The notes beneath the pieces were generated by a model. That model did no database searches. It worked only from the letters and a program-made list of their open reading frames with translations, and was not told the DNA's origin. This document shows positions 52,203 through 64,000 of a stretch of 64,000 nt of DNA, piece by piece. Position numbers and translations under genes: made by a program. The stretch is taken from the NCBI RefSeq assembly GCF_046630445.1, contig NC_092342.1, positions 86,249,001 to 86,313,000 on the forward strand, written 5' to 3'. The DNA comes from Rutidosis leptorrhynchoides (Eukaryota > Streptophyta > Magnoliopsida > Asterales > Asteraceae). How positions within the stretch are numbered: position 1 is the stretch's first letter; the number at the start of each line of letters is the position of its first letter.

Positions 52203-54220
52203 GTACCAATTTCATTACTTGGGGTAAGCTTTTCAAAAATCTCTAATCTCAATAATTAGACCTTTAAACTTATAAGTGTGTTAATTAGTGTCTATGGCTC
52301 ATTGTATGTAATTTGTATGCTTGATCTTGTTATTTTGCATAACTAGCATGAACTTGGAAAAAGGGTTTGTTTAATTCTTGATTTGGGTTAACGAAATGTT
52401 GTTAGATGTTAATGATTTTGTGTTTAATGTGTTACTTGCATCATTAGCTTCGTTTTGGTATGTAGGTTGACTTAGTAAAACTTCATTAACATAATTGTTG
52501 AATTCATGATTCTTGGTTAGGGTTTGATAGATTTTAAGAAGAACTCTTGATGTATTAAATGTTTTGTAATGTTGTTGGTAAGTGTTTAGTTGCAATGTAT
52601 GTGTAATTACCTTCAAAACGGCATATCATATGTGTGCATCTAATCCCCTAATCATCAAATTGCAATTATGAACTTGAAGCATTAATGATGAACATTCAAT
52701 GATCATTCGACGAGGATTTAGTTATTGTAAATGATGAATTTAGTTGATGATATGTATCTAGTTCTATTCCTTGTCAAAATACCTTTCCAACGATGTATGG
52801 TATGCGTTTTTAGTGTTTTCGGTTCGTTAATTGTGTTTGAAAGAAGTTTGGTGTACGTCCAGCCGCAATTTATGCTCACCGGGCGCAAATTACGCCCAGC
52901 CGCAAAAACCAGGCACCTCCTTATGCCCGTTTCTGACCTGTCAAATTTCTTGACCCCAAGCCAGGTGCCACTTGCGCCCACCAGCCGCCATTTGCGGCTG
53001 GGTCCACTCTTTCGCGACTTTTTCTCGTCTTAACCCTTGTTTTCGCGTCGCAACTCCGATTAACATGAAACTTCGCCAACATGCTTATATATGACTATTT
53101 TTTATGGACAATAGTCGGATACCCGACCAGACCCCGTCGACGTTGACTTTGACTTTGATCAAGTTTGACTTTTAGTCAAACTTAACCAAAGACTTATGTA
53201 ATCGTTCTAACCTTCTTTTATACTTATATCTTGCATGAAACTTGACACTTGACTCACATGCTATATAATCGAGTCGTAACGAGCCATAGGACTAATTGAA
53301 CAACTTTGACCGACCTCGTATTTTACCAGTATTGATACAACCTACTTGTTTAGGTTAAGACTAGCATTCGTTCTTGCACACGTTTACTTTGTGAAGTACC
53401 TTTTTACTCGTGCACTCAAGGTGAGATCATAGTCCTATCTTTTCAACAACTTTTACTCTTTAAATCGTGGGATGAGAAACATATACGTTTTATACTTTTA
53501 TGCTTTGAACACAAGTACGAAAATAAACATTCTACGTACGAGTTAGAACAAAAAGCCTCAATTCAATTATTATAAGTTACACTTGTAGGGTGTAAGCGAG
53601 AACTTATGTCGTGTGGATCCATACGGGTTTGAAAGACCCTCATTCGGACGGTTCTCTACCATTGGCGGATGAAATGCATTTTCGGGTATAGTGTAGGTTC
53701 TAACACTATGATAACGGGGTTCGTATACAGTTAAGTTTTGATAATTGGGTGCTCATGATACAACAACTTTTAGAATGTAAACAATTTGGATAATCAACGT
53801 TATGGAAATACTAAATCTTGTGGTTCAAAAACAACGTTTACAATTATACCTATGATTTCACCAACGTTTTTCGTTGACAGTTTTCTATATGTTTCTCAGG
53901 TTCTTGATTGGGTACTTGATACATGCTTCCGCGTACACTTTGACTTCTTGCTTGAGGTCAAGCATACATGCATACGCTATTGATAGCATCCGTGATTTCA
54001 ACTTATATTATGTTGCAAATTATTTCATTTATACTTTATAACTTTTGTAAACTTAAACTTGTTGTCGAATCGTTTGGTAAACTTAAAACTTTGCAAGTCC
54101 TACACGTTTCAAATGAATGCGACATAATTTTGGTCAAACGCGTCTCATTTAGGGACTATGATCACACAACGGGACCTAAGTTAACGGCGCCGTCAATGGC
54201 GATTTTGGCGGGTCGTCACA
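52203..54220 (+). repeat. 3' LTR of chromovirus C, second part
   Basis: Resumes with the duplicated gtacc and continues the LTR to CGTCACA at 54220. It aligns with 30547-32554 of the 5' LTR. Divergence between the two LTRs is visibly greater than between the LTRs of B or D. Confidence 0.9.
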
Positions 54221-57200
54221 CATCATTGGACAGTGACCAGCTCCATGAATCAAGCTTCCCACGAATTAAAGTAACCGAATGTAACAGACAAGTTAAACCC
54301 TGCAATTCAGTCAAGGTACGCCCTGTAGGAGGCCTGATCCAGTCCCATGTGATGTTCGAAATAGCCACAACAACATAACTGATCCCTCAAATTCATTACC
54401 ATACATGCGATCTTTGACATTGACGTTAGTTTTTGATTCAATCCTATATAACCTCGGAAACAATGAATTAAAACAGCTATCACCTATCCAATGATCGTTC
54501 CAGAAAGATGTAGAGTTACCCTCGCCAACATTTTTCACGAAAGATGACTTGAATGGTACCTGAAGGTCTTCAATCAATTTTCCCACACGAATGATGTTAT
54601 TGTAAACACCTAGAGTTGGAGAATAAGATGACTCACTTACTGACAATAGGTTACCATCTAAACCATAAATGCTACGAATTAATTTAACCCACAAAGAATT
54701 GGTTTCGATCTTGAACCTCCACCACCATTTACCCATTAAAGCAAGATTTTTGACTTTAAGACTCCCACTATTTAGACCCCCGCCCAATAAGGTGCTATGA
54801 GATGATCCCATTTGTCTCAAGATATTTTAGAACCCGAATCACCCCCGCCCCAAACGAAATCACGTCTCAATATCTCAAGCGTTTTAATCACACTCGGCGA
54901 TGCACGAAAAAGCGAGAAGTAGTACAAAGGAAGACCATTAAGAACCGATTTGATGAGAACTAATCTTCCACCAAAAGACATCGAACACATTTTACAATTA
55001 GAGAGTCTACTTTTGAATTTTTTTATGACCGGTTGCCAAGCATTTATGCTATTCAATATAGCACCAATCGGGAGACCAAGATATGTAAAGGAAAACTTTC
55101 CTGCTTTGCACCTCATCTTTCTAGCTAATGAGTCCACCTCAACAAAATTTGTTCCAACACCATATAAACAACTTTTATCGAGATTTACTTTGAGATCGGA
55201 TGATAGTTCAATGCATTTAAGGATACCGACAATATTAAGAGCATTGTATTTACTTCATTCCCCGAAAAATATGGTGTCATCCCCATATTGAAGATGCGAT
55301 GTTAACACCTTATCTTTCCTTAATTCCACTCCTTTAAAGATCCCCTTTTCAACCGCAACTTTTGTTAGAATGTTCAACCCCTCCGCGGCAAGAATGAAGA
55401 GAAAATGTGACAAAGGGTCACCTTGACGCACCCCTTTTCCCAAAGAGAATTCCCGAGTCGGAGAACCACTGATTAGAACCGAGATAGATGCTGATTTGAG
55501 GCATGCCAAAATCCATTTTCTCCATTTTTCCCTAAAACACATGCACCGCATCACTTCCATCAAAATTAGTTTAGGCTGTCGAACGCCTTTTGAAAACCAA
55601 CTTTGATGATGCCTTTCTTTCTTGAAGAATTTAAGAACTCAAGAGTTTCATTCGCGATTAGTGCTCCGTATAGGATGAATTTTCCTTTCAAAAATGCAGA
55701 TTGTTCCAAACTCACAAGGTTTGGTAACACTCTTTTAAGTCTATTGGAGAGGATCTTTGCGATGATTTTGTAATAGCTATTTATTAAACTAATAGGCCAA
55801 AAATCACATAAACCCATGGAGATCCCATTTTTTAGGAACAAAAGTGATGAAAGAGGCATTACAACCCCGAGGGATTTCTCCATTTTTCGAGAACCACGAG
55901 ATAACTGCAATTAGATCTGATTTAATTGTGTCCCAAAATTTCTTGAAAAAGTGTAGATTGAACCCATCCAGACCTAGGGCCTTCGTACTTCCACAATCAT
56001 TAATGGCATCAAATATTTCTTTTTCCTCAATAGGTTTCTCAAGATCTTCAGTGACATCATCCTGAGTTAGAGACGAATATGCTAAGTCTTTCATACTTGG
56101 CCTCATCCCATTATGACTTCTAAAGATCCGGAAAAAGTTTTGAAAAGCAGGTTCTTTAATATCACTTGGTTCCACATTCCAATTACCGTTTATTGAGAGG
56201 CCTCTGATGTTTTTCTTACTACATATTTTCCGAATTAGCGAATGAAAATATTTGGAGTTTTCATCTGCTTCAAGAATCCACCGAACCCTAGCTTTTTGCT
56301 TAAGAATGTTTGTTTTTATTTTTTCCTTTTCCACCCAGTTTTTCGTCGACACTTTCCACAATTCTCTTTCATTTTCTGATAACGCATCATCTTCGGCCTT
56401 TGCTTCTAGATTAAGTGCAATCTATTTGAAACCTTCAATTTCTCCATCAATTTGTGAGAATTCGAAGGAAATTCTTTTAGCACCAACTTGAGACTTTTCA
56501 GTTTATTTCGGAATATACAATCTAACGGTGAACCACTAGATAATTCTTCATGCCACGAGTCTTTGACGATATTTTCAATACCTTCCATCTTTAACCAATC
56601 ATAAAAGATTTTATTTGGTTTTGGACCATAGTTATTTTCTTCATCTTTAAGTAGGATTGGAACATGGTCTGAAAATTTTCTTTCTAATGCCACAAGCGTC
56701 AAATTCTTCCACATAAGGTAGAATTCTTCGGTTATCAAGAAACAATCCAACTTGCTATGTTTTACCCCATCATCACTAACACGGGTGAACTTACGACCTC
56801 CCAAAGGCAAGTCAATCATCTCGTTGTTGGTGATAAGTCGTTAAATCTTTTAGCTCGACTTGCGATGAAGTCACAATTCAATCTTTCGCTTTGATCACGG
56901 ACTTTATTAAAATCCCCACACACCACACATGCACCATCATTGCCTCTTCTTAATTCACCGGTAAGATTGTCCCACATTCTCTGTTTATCTATGTCATTAT
57001 GAGGCCCGTAGACATTGATAAAGTGAATTTGTTTCCCGAGCTTTTCCATGTGCCTCGTATGCCAATAAATAAATCACGGTTAAACGACTCAGCAACATCA
57101 ATGTAATTGGTATCCCATATGACAAGTTGACCCCCCAATTTACCAATCATTTCTTTTTTAATATAATTACATTCGATAGTCCCCCACAATGAAAAGACCC

Positions 57201-57350
57201 AACTGTCATCAACCCGGTGTAGTTTTGTTTCTTGGAAAGCAATGAGGTTGTATGTCACGACACAATTTTTTAACATTACCAAATTTGCTATCTCTACCCA
57301 CCCCGAACGTTCTAATAGTAAGAGAAATTATCTTCATAATAATAAGAGGC
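54221..57350 (-). pseudogene. LINE A endonuclease and reverse transcriptase
   Basis: Reading the minus strand from about 57320: an APE-type endonuclease with LIAFQETKLH, INVYGP, VVCGDFNKVRD, SKLDCFLIT and SDHVPILL, split by frameshifts near 57030 and 56815. Then RT with TKALGLDGFNLHFFKKFW, WPISLINSYYKIIAKILSNR, GVRQGDPLSHFLF and LQYGDDTIFF. The YADD-type box has Gly for Ala, which is tolerable, but the earlier palm motif reads KVGFQKAFDSL where Asp is expected at the third position. Downstream come LSNCKMCSMSFGGRL and KWWWRF blocks. Several stops and shifts show it is dead. Confidence 0.9.
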
Positions 57351-57674
57351 GATTTTTTTTTAACGACGATTTTTTGGCATCAGTAGATCATTTATTTCAA
57401 CGACCCTTATCATTTGCACATATCACACACGTTTGGGCGGAAACCCGAACCAATCGACGGTACCCGGGAATACATCCATTATGGCAGGGTTCTTTGGTAG
57501 AGGTACGTGAACGAATCCGATAAAATCTCCCTATAGGTTCAATATATACTACCATTATTGGTGTTCAGTTGTTTTAAGGAAAACCATGCCATCCCTAAGG
57601 ATCGAACCCATGACCTCTCCCTATCCCATGACACAAAGTACATGGGGGAACCGTTGAGCTATACCCGCAAATTC
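57351..57674 (-). mobile_element. SINE copy 3, full-length, inside LINE A
   Basis: Minus orientation with a tRNA-like head (TATAGCTCAACGG A box, GGTTCGATCC B box), body and A tail. Perfect 12-bp duplications ataataagaggc flank it at 57339-57350 and 57675-57686. It disrupts the LINE frame, so it came after the LINE. Confidence 0.9.
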
Positions 57675-58767
57675 ATAATAAGAGGCAATTTGATCAGAGA
57701 ACAACTTACGGGGGTTTTTTGTCCTTCCATTTGAGGCCCAGATTGCAACCAATTTCATGAACATTTGGATAGACACCAGAGCTTGAAGAGCTGCCAAATC
57801 GTTCGACTTTGAGTTTTTTGGAACACTTGGTTTCCTTCTGCTAATACCTTCACCAGATGCACAAAATTGTCGAGAACTACTATAGTTGGAATTCCTTGTA
57901 TCCATAAATGTAGACCCCTTCCTCTTACTCACCCCATCACATGACGAGCACTTTGATTTTAAATTCAAATTTCCAGGGTCTCTAACTACATTCTTTGCAT
58001 TTAGAATTCGAGAAGACATTTTCCATCTTCTAATCTTTGACCAACAACAATCATTTTTACCTAATTTTTTTTACAGGCCTAGTTCCATTTTCTTTGATAA
58101 CAGTTTGCGAATTGCACTTCGGTTGTTTTGTTTTAATTTTATGCGTCAGTAAACATGCCCTATTCTGAATTAAGTCGATTTGTTCCAATCCAAGCCCATC
58201 ATTGAAAACACTTTGATTAACATTAGGCCCATCATTGTTTTGGGCTTACAAATTAGGAGATTTACATTTATTTTCAAGGCCCATATATTTAACTGGACAA
58301 TCAAGAGATGGCATGCGAGTAGAGCCTGGATTTTCCTCAAGTGAGCCAATTAATGGGTTCAACTGAGACTGGCCCATCTCCCCATTAATATCACCTGAAG
58401 CCTGTGCCGCCAGTTTTACAACCTTAAAAACAGTATTGTCGCCATATTTAGCCGTTGAATCATTTACTTGTTGTCTTTTTTTGAACAAGCCACATCAACA
58501 TTCTCCAATACAGCTTCATCATTACCTTTTTAAAAATGGTTCCTCAATTCCAATACATTCAGACTGTTCATTATTTATCCCTTCTGTCTTCCGGTCATGA
58601 TCTCCGGTCAAGTCTTTGCCGGAACCGGATTCCCCATTACCTTCATCATTGTTGATTGGGATGGTTTCCAACACCAATTCTTCATCCACATCTTCTTCGT
58701 CTTAAATTTCGATGGTATCATCAACAAAATCATCATCATCATCATCATCTTCATCCGATTTATCTTT
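57675..58767 (-). pseudogene. LINE A N-terminal (ORF1-like) region
   Basis: Minus-strand frames give an acidic start (a run of about seven Asp near 58735-58755), then a GESGSGKDLTG stretch, a hydrophilic middle (58246-58488) and a Ser/Lys-rich part with CSSCDGVSKRKGS (57621-58019, whose last residues run into the SINE). Stops separate them. This is the RNA-binding ORF1-like part of a plant L1 element, 5'-truncated at 58767. Assignment rests on position and composition. Confidence 0.65.
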
Positions 58768-59022
58768 ATATTGATGAAAAATTTTCATTCATGGATATAA
58801 AAATACATAAATATAGATATTTGAATACACATACACAATACATATTATAATAAATGTATCGATAGTATCTAATAATCTCTATAATGATGATGTCATAAAT
58901 AACGATTATCTAAGCTTAAAAAAAATTCAAAAAAAAGTTCTAAGCCCCCCATGATGATGACATTAAAATAATTAGTTGTATTTAATAAAAATATTAACAT
59001 GTTAATTGTATAATTAATGAAA
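58768..59022. other. Intergenic, AT-rich
   Basis: Starts with the right duplication of LINE A (58768-58777). Nothing else recognised. Confidence 0.5.
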
Positions 59023-59280
59023 CATTATGTATAACTTTATGATAAAATACTCTCATGACCATATGTATAATATTTGATGCATTATGTACAACCATATGGT
59101 AAAATGCCCCCATGACCATATGTACAATATTTGAAGCATTATGTACAATCTTACGATAAAACACCCACATGACCATACGTACAAACTTTAAAACAAATTG
59201 TACAATCTATTACAAAATACTCACATAAACATATGTACAAACTTTAAAGCATATTGTATGATCTTCATACAATAATTATA
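59023..59280. repeat. 57-bp tandem repeat, about 4.5 copies
   Basis: Unit marked by CATTATGTACAA and CTCATGACCATATGTA. Marker positions 59023, 59080, 59137, 59194 and about 59250 give a 57-bp period. Later copies are more diverged. The short frame through it is not coding. Confidence 0.88.
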
Positions 59281-59806
59281 TTTTAATTTTAAAAAAAAAA
59301 ATTCTAAGAGGTATTTGTTATTACTAATAATTATTATTAAAAATATAAATACTCAATTTTTAAACATACTTTATTATTATTATTTATTAGTATAATTATA
59401 ATTATTTTTATCATATTATTATTATTTAAATATGGGTTCTCTTTACAGGATTAATTACGTTACATATTTATGCTAATTACATGTATCAATAAAAGGTTGT
59501 AATGTAAGCTTTTTTGACAAGAAAAATAGTAATTGTGATGAAAATTGGATGAGTGTAAAATCTTTACGGGATTAATTACGTTACATATTTATGCGAAGTA
59601 CATCAATATGTTTGTAAAAACAACGACAAGTTTTTTAGTCAGAATCTGTGGTTCCACAGGTCATTAAACTTAATGACTAACATTTAGATTCACTTAATAC
59701 CTAAAACATATCATTAATTTGTTTCGTTTAAATAAACTCGTAGTTTCACAGGTCATTTCACTAGTTTGTTTATTATTACACATACATTTTACTTGCAACC
59801 ATATAA
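59281..59806. other. Intergenic, short direct repeats
   Basis: AT-rich. GGATTAATTACGTTACATAT occurs twice (about 59448 and 59567), and a cacaggtcatt phrase also occurs twice (about 59655 and 59746). Unclassified. Confidence 0.5.
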
Positions 59807-60177
59807 ATTTTTTTTTTTTTGAAAGGCAAAGGTAATTTTATTAATGAAACATAAGAATATAAGTACAAAGAATCTCGGACCTACACTATACAAATGGTTA
59901 ATTCCAAGATGGCATTGGAACTAACACGACATCATATACTAATTGGTTTCCTATTGCAAGCTTTTAAGACAAGTACACATTAGGACTAGTTACCAAGTTT
60001 GCCAATCAATGACTAAGTCTTTGCTTCTTTTCAAAATCTAATCAAAAGATACAATTTGAATCTCGTTTAAAGCCATAGGACCATTCCACGATTTATTCTT
60101 GAAATTTTTTTGATTTCCATTTTTCCATATTAGATATCCGCACGTCCATTCCACCGCTTGCCAAACCTTTGAGCCCT

Positions 60178-60741
60178 TTATCGACATGTTAAAGTTGCAC
60201 TACCCGACGAAAGCTTCTTCAATGCTAAGATTAGTAAAATTCCCGAGCCCCCACCACTTATACACCCGTGATCAAATGTCCAATGACAACCACAAAATAT
60301 CAAAACATGCTCGATACTTTCAATATCATTATCACAAATAGGACAACTGACCGAATGAAGATCAACCCCGCATTTATCTAATTCTTGTAATGACGGGATA
60401 CGTTTTTTGAGTACCCGCCAAATGAATATTTCAACTTTTTTAGGAGTTAAATTATTCCTCAACGTCTCCAATTGTCCCCACCCATCGACTAATAGCTTTT
60501 CTTCCAAAAGAAGTGTATGTTTTTTAGTAGTAAATTTACCATTAGAGGATAAAAGCCAATACCAAGTGTCTGGACCATGACCCGAGCATAAATCTGACCG
60601 CGATCTGAGTTGTGCTTCCAGATTCACGAGATCATTCTGCATCCGCCTTGTAGGGACACGACGCCAATCCCAACTTAAAAGACATTCACCATTTTCCCAT
60701 TGAATTCTATCCGCTACACATGCATTTTTAGCTTGCTCCAA
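60178..60741 (-). pseudogene. LINE B zf-RVT region
   Basis: Open over 187 codons: DTWYWLLSSNGKFTTKKHTL, TPKKVEIFIWRVLKKRIPSL and VSCPICDNDIESIEHVLIFC. The Cys and His ligands of the zinc-binding domain are kept. The last 25 or so residues are out of frame, after a shift near 60270. Confidence 0.85.
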
Positions 60742-60858
60742 TCGAAATAACTTGTTATGCTTGAGTTCCAGTTTTTCATTATCGGGTCAAACATCCCGCT
60801 AGAAAGAAGTACCTAATCCGTCACCTATTTTTTTTTTTTGCAAACGAACCTTTGAAAT

Positions 60859-62518
60859 TCACACCAAACTCAGTGATATAACCACCTGCATGAACAATTG
60901 AGGGCCACATAGAAGCTGAATATGAACAATTGAGGGCCACATAGAAGCTGAATTCGTGCATTTTCTGGGATCCAATTGAGTTAAACCCCCATCCGGACCA
61001 TAAACGCTACGAATAACCTTTACCCAAAGTGAGTCCGGTTCATTAAAAAACCGCCACCACCATTTCCTGAGGAGAGCCAAATTCTTACTTTTGAGAGAAC
61101 AAATCTTGAGTCCACCATCCGAAAAAAACATGGTCCCATTTAACCCAAGAGGTTTTATTGCCCGACCCGGTATCCCCCTAAAAGTTTTTTCTTCTCACAC
61201 GCTCTAACTCACATAACACATGAGGCGGGGCACGGAAGATAGAGAAATAATATAGCGGAAGACTAGAGAGAACCGACTTTACAAGTGTTAAACGTTTACC
61301 AAAAGAAATCGTACGTGCTTTCCAATTGGCTAATTTACTTTTAAATTTATTCACAACCCCATTCCAATCACTAAATTTTTTCATTCTCGTACCGATAAGA
61401 AGCCTGAGGTGTTTGAATGGAAAAGAACCCGAACTACAACCAATTAAATTAGCAAGTGCGGACAACTCATCATTTGTAACTCCAACACCAAAAATAGTAC
61501 TCTTATTCAAATTGATCTTTAAACCCGATGCTAGTTCGAAACATTTCAAAAGATTGAGTAAATACCTTATGTTACCCGAACTCCATTCTCCGAAAAAAAT
61601 CGTATCATCGGCATATTGGAGATGTGAGATCATAATTTTATCAGCTCCTACTTCCACCCAATGTCATAAATTTTTTTGAAACCGCCGCTTTCGTAAGATT
61701 GCTAAGTCCATCAGCCGTAATGATAAAACAGAAAGGCGATAACGGGTTGCCTTGTCTCACACCCTACCCATTTTAAATTCGTTTGTAGGTGACCCGTTAA
61801 CTAAAATCAAAATTGAGGTCGACTTGAGACACGACATAACCCATTTGCACCATCTTTTTCAGAATCCCATACATAGCATAATTTCACCTGTTTCATAGAA
61901 CCATCTTAACGCGGACATTAGCTCATTTTTAATTACGTGCGAATATTTTTTAAAGAAAAGAATGTTGAACTCGTCTGGTCCGGGCACCTTGTTATTACCA
62001 TAATCTTTTATTGATTCCAGAACATCTTCCTCACTAAATTCAGCTTATAAACCCGAGTGAAAACAGTTTTCACCATCGGGTCTTCATTCCACAGCCCATT
62101 AATTGACAGCCCGCGAATATTATTTCTGTTATATCTCTCTCTAATTACCGAGTGAAAATAGCGCGAGTTCTCATCCCCTTCAAGTATCCATCGAATACGG
62201 GCTTTTTTTTAACATACCCGCCTTACGACCATCCAATTCTAGCCATTTTTTTCTCGATTCAATCTACACTTTTCGTTCATCATCATTTAAATTTCTGACA
62301 TTTGCTTCCTGCTCCAATTTATTATTTGTTGTTCGAAGAGATTCGATCTCAGAATCTAAGGGACCCATCTCAGTTTTGTTCCATTTTTTTAGCTCGGATC
62401 TCACCCTTTTTAGCTTGTTTCAAAACATGCAGTCTTTCCTCTTGCCACAAACTGTAATGGACCAAGCATCCTCAATTATTTTATCCACGCCTTATAAATT
62501 TAGCCAATCATTAAAAAG
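60859..62518 (-). pseudogene. LINE B reverse transcriptase, decayed
   Basis: 61178-61657 encodes ISHLQYADDTIFFGEWSSGN (the YADD box intact), GLKINLNKSTIFGVGV and SFGKRLTLVKSVLSSLPLYY. 60859-61131 encodes DGGLKICSLKSKNLALLRKW. A 31-bp block around tgaacaattgagggccacat is duplicated in tandem at about 60892-60953. Upstream of 61657, GVRQGNP-like and other RT pieces occur in shifting frames to 62518. Confidence 0.85.
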
Positions 62519-63477
62519 TGTTGAGTCCCCAAAATAATTAAGGATTTAATTATGACAAAACTGTAATTTATTTGCACTAAAATGTTATGTGCAGCCAGCA
62601 CAAGTTTGTTTATGTATAGACAGGAAATATTGTTGTGTCGAGTATTTAGTTTGTTGCTTAATCTATCAGCACAAGGTAGACAGAGTTCTTCAATCAGCAC
62701 ATGATGCATACTCAGCAATTCAATAATATCAAGTGACTCAGCAATGAAGAACCAGCATAGCTGGAATGCAGCTTACTACACAAGACAACTATGCTCCATT
62801 ACAAGCATAGTAGTTTTCTGAGTGGTCTACATCAATTGTACTATTCAACAGAAGTCAAAGACAAAGTTGAACAGGAAAGGACACGCGTCGGCGGCTGACA
62901 AGTGACCTTACAAGACCACGTGGGAATGCAGAAGTTTAATGCATGTGCATACATGTGCTATACTTTGTCAATGCCTAGGGAACACAACATTCTATTTGTT
63001 TAAATAAATAGTGGTGCCAAACCGAATTGGGGTGTTCCTGCAAATAGCTACCAAAGAGGAAAGAGGAGAGCACGCTCTCTGATGCAGTTGTCCCCATAAG
63101 TACAGACATCCTATGTACCAGTGGACAATGGAACAATTACATGGATAAAAGGACTACTATAAATTATTGTATCCATTATTGTAACAACTAGTGGTGTGGG
63201 TTTTATTATTTAGAGTCCAAAACGTGTAATAGCTTTAAGTTTTTCCTCATAGCTATAATCTAGGTAAATCTGTATCAACCAACTATCATTCCGCCAAGGT
63301 CTTTGTAATTCTTTGTGATTTTATCAATAAAGAATAACCGTTGAAAATTACCTCTGACTCTATTTAATTTACTTGCTTGAATACTAAATTGTGTTTAACT
63401 GTTAAGTTAATTAAAGAGAAGTTGTATTCACCCCTCCCCCCTCTATAATACTCATGTTGTTAATCAATGGACCAACA
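62519..63477 (+). repeat. 5' LTR of copia F
   Basis: 959 bp, TGTTGAGTCCCC to CCAACA. TATAAATT lies at about 63158. Confidence 0.9.
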
Positions 63478-63479
63478 AC

Positions 63480-63491
63480 TGGTATCAGAGC
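63480..63491 (+). promoter_or_regulatory. Primer binding site, initiator tRNA-Met
   Basis: TGGTATCAGAGC, two bases after the LTR. Exact plant consensus. Confidence 0.93.
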
Positions 63492-63532
63492 ATCAGTCTT
63501 GATAATTTAATATCTTGGATCTGAATTCTCTC

Positions 63533-64000
63533 ATGGCTGCATACTCAAATACATCTTATCTTGAAAATGGCTCATCTAATAGACCACCCAAATTTGATGA
63601 AGATGAATATGAAACTTGGAAGGCAAGGTTCGTGCTTCACCTGGAGTCTATTGACCTACTTATGCCTGGTATTGCCACAGATGGTCCATTTTCCCAACTG
63701 AAACTATTGATAGCATTCCAGCCACTGCTGACACTCCTGCCATTCCTGGCAGAGAGGTTGTTCTCACTCCAGCCAAATGGGATGCTGAGGACAAACGTCG
63801 TGTTGGACTTGACCCTAAGATCAGAACTCTGTTAGCAATAACTTTACCTAATCACCTGTTCAAACTGATTAAGGGAAAACTGAATGCTAAGTTCATGTTA
63901 GACTATCTAGATGTTACTTATGAAGGCATGGATGAGGTTAGGCAGAACAAGATTATTGCTTTAAAAAGAGAGTATGAAATGTTCTTTGCCTATAAGAATG
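63533..64000 (+). pseudogene. copia F gag, N-terminal part
   Basis: ATG 63533 starts MAAYSNTSYLENGSSNRPPK, followed by FDEDEYETWKARFVLHLESI, the usual N-terminal block of SIRE-type copia gag. Near 63695 the frame slips, and the continuation (LPNHLFKLIKGKL, later VRQNKIIALKREYEMFFAY) is in another frame. The gene leaves the window. One frameshift is seen, so this copy is probably inactive. Confidence 0.85.

Larger units (their letters stand above)
30120..54220 (+). mobile_element. Ty3/gypsy chromovirus C, internally deleted
   Basis: LTRs start TGTAATAACCCG and end CATCACA or CGTCACA. The 5' LTR is 30120-32554. The 3' LTR is 34742-35168 plus 52203-54220, interrupted by element D. Flanks catta (30115-30119) and catca (54221-54225) form a 5-bp duplication with one mismatch. 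The internal part is only about 2.2 kb, with a tRNA-Met-type primer site and an integrase-chromodomain remnant, so most of gag-pol is deleted. It lies inside LINE A. Confidence 0.9.
29391..58767 (-). mobile_element. L1-type LINE A, split by nested insertions
   Basis: Three pieces belong to one minus-strand LINE of about 4.95 kb: 29391-30119, 54221-57350 and 57675-58767. The poly(A) end is at 29391 (poly-T on the + strand). Ten-base duplications atattgatga flank it (29381-29390 and 58768-58777), showing a 5'-truncated but otherwise delimited insertion. Joining 54221 to 30119 without the duplication of element C restores the frame across the region before the zinc-binding domain. The open frames are degraded. 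Confidence 0.9.
59807..62518 (-). mobile_element. L1-type LINE B, cut by copia F
   Basis: The poly(A) end is at 59808-59820 (poly-T on +). Zinc-binding domain, post-RT region and RT follow in minus orientation to 62518, where the LTR of element F begins. The rest of the LINE must lie beyond F, outside the window. It is related to but distinct from LINE A. Confidence 0.88.
62519..64000 (+). mobile_element. Ty1/copia element F, SIRE-like, runs off window
   Basis: 5' LTR 62519-63477, a tRNA-Met primer site, then gag to the window end. It lies inside LINE B. The solo LTR at 10308-11258 is of the same family. The lineage call rests on the gag start and long LTR. Confidence 0.88.

Overview
The window is plant nuclear DNA and almost entirely transposable elements. 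Evidence: AT-rich intergenic sequence, Athila-type and chromovirus Ty3/gypsy elements with tRNA-Asp and tRNA-Met primer sites, Ty1/copia elements, L1-type LINEs, tRNA-headed SINEs and a hAT-like MITE. An Asteraceae source is plausible, but this is inference from the style of the repeats and from an HROB-like fragment. No intact host gene was found.

Layout. 1-9935: a decayed + strand Ty3/gypsy element (A), split inside its reverse transcriptase by a young non-autonomous Athila-like element B (633-8567, TSD actac). 10308-11258: inverted solo copia LTR. 11995-12824: broken HROB-like OB-fold gene copy. 14024-20832: complete but dead Ty1/copia element E (TSD aatgt). 21105-22890: 5'-truncated LINE, then two SINEs. 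23437-26416: 2.98 kb solo LTR (TSD gataa). 26417-27362: RTE-type LINE end with a CATA-rich tract. 27619-27909: hAT-type MITE. 28398-28708: SINE.

29391-58767 is a three-level nest. An L1-type LINE (minus strand, TSD atattgatga) was entered by chromovirus C (30120-54220). C's 3' LTR was then entered by Athila element D (35169-52202, minus strand, TSD gtacc). A SINE also sits in the LINE at 57351-57674. D is nearly intact: its gag-pol frame has one nonsense codon and it carries a separate ATHILA ORF. 59807-62518 is a second minus-strand LINE, cut by a SIRE-like copia element F (62519 to beyond the window end).

Most notable: the LTRs of B, D and the unrelated-ended solo LTR share a promoter layout of two GC-rich palindromes whose centres are 32-33 bp apart, followed about 20-22 bp later by a TATA box. 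The palindrome sequence differs between families while the geometry is kept. D carries two further copies of the doublet, one in its gag leader and one upstream of the ATHILA ORF. B lacks pol but has a nearly identical LTR pair and a highly conserved 3' internal region shared with D, so B could be mobilised in trans by a D-like partner. All comparisons and counts were made by eye.
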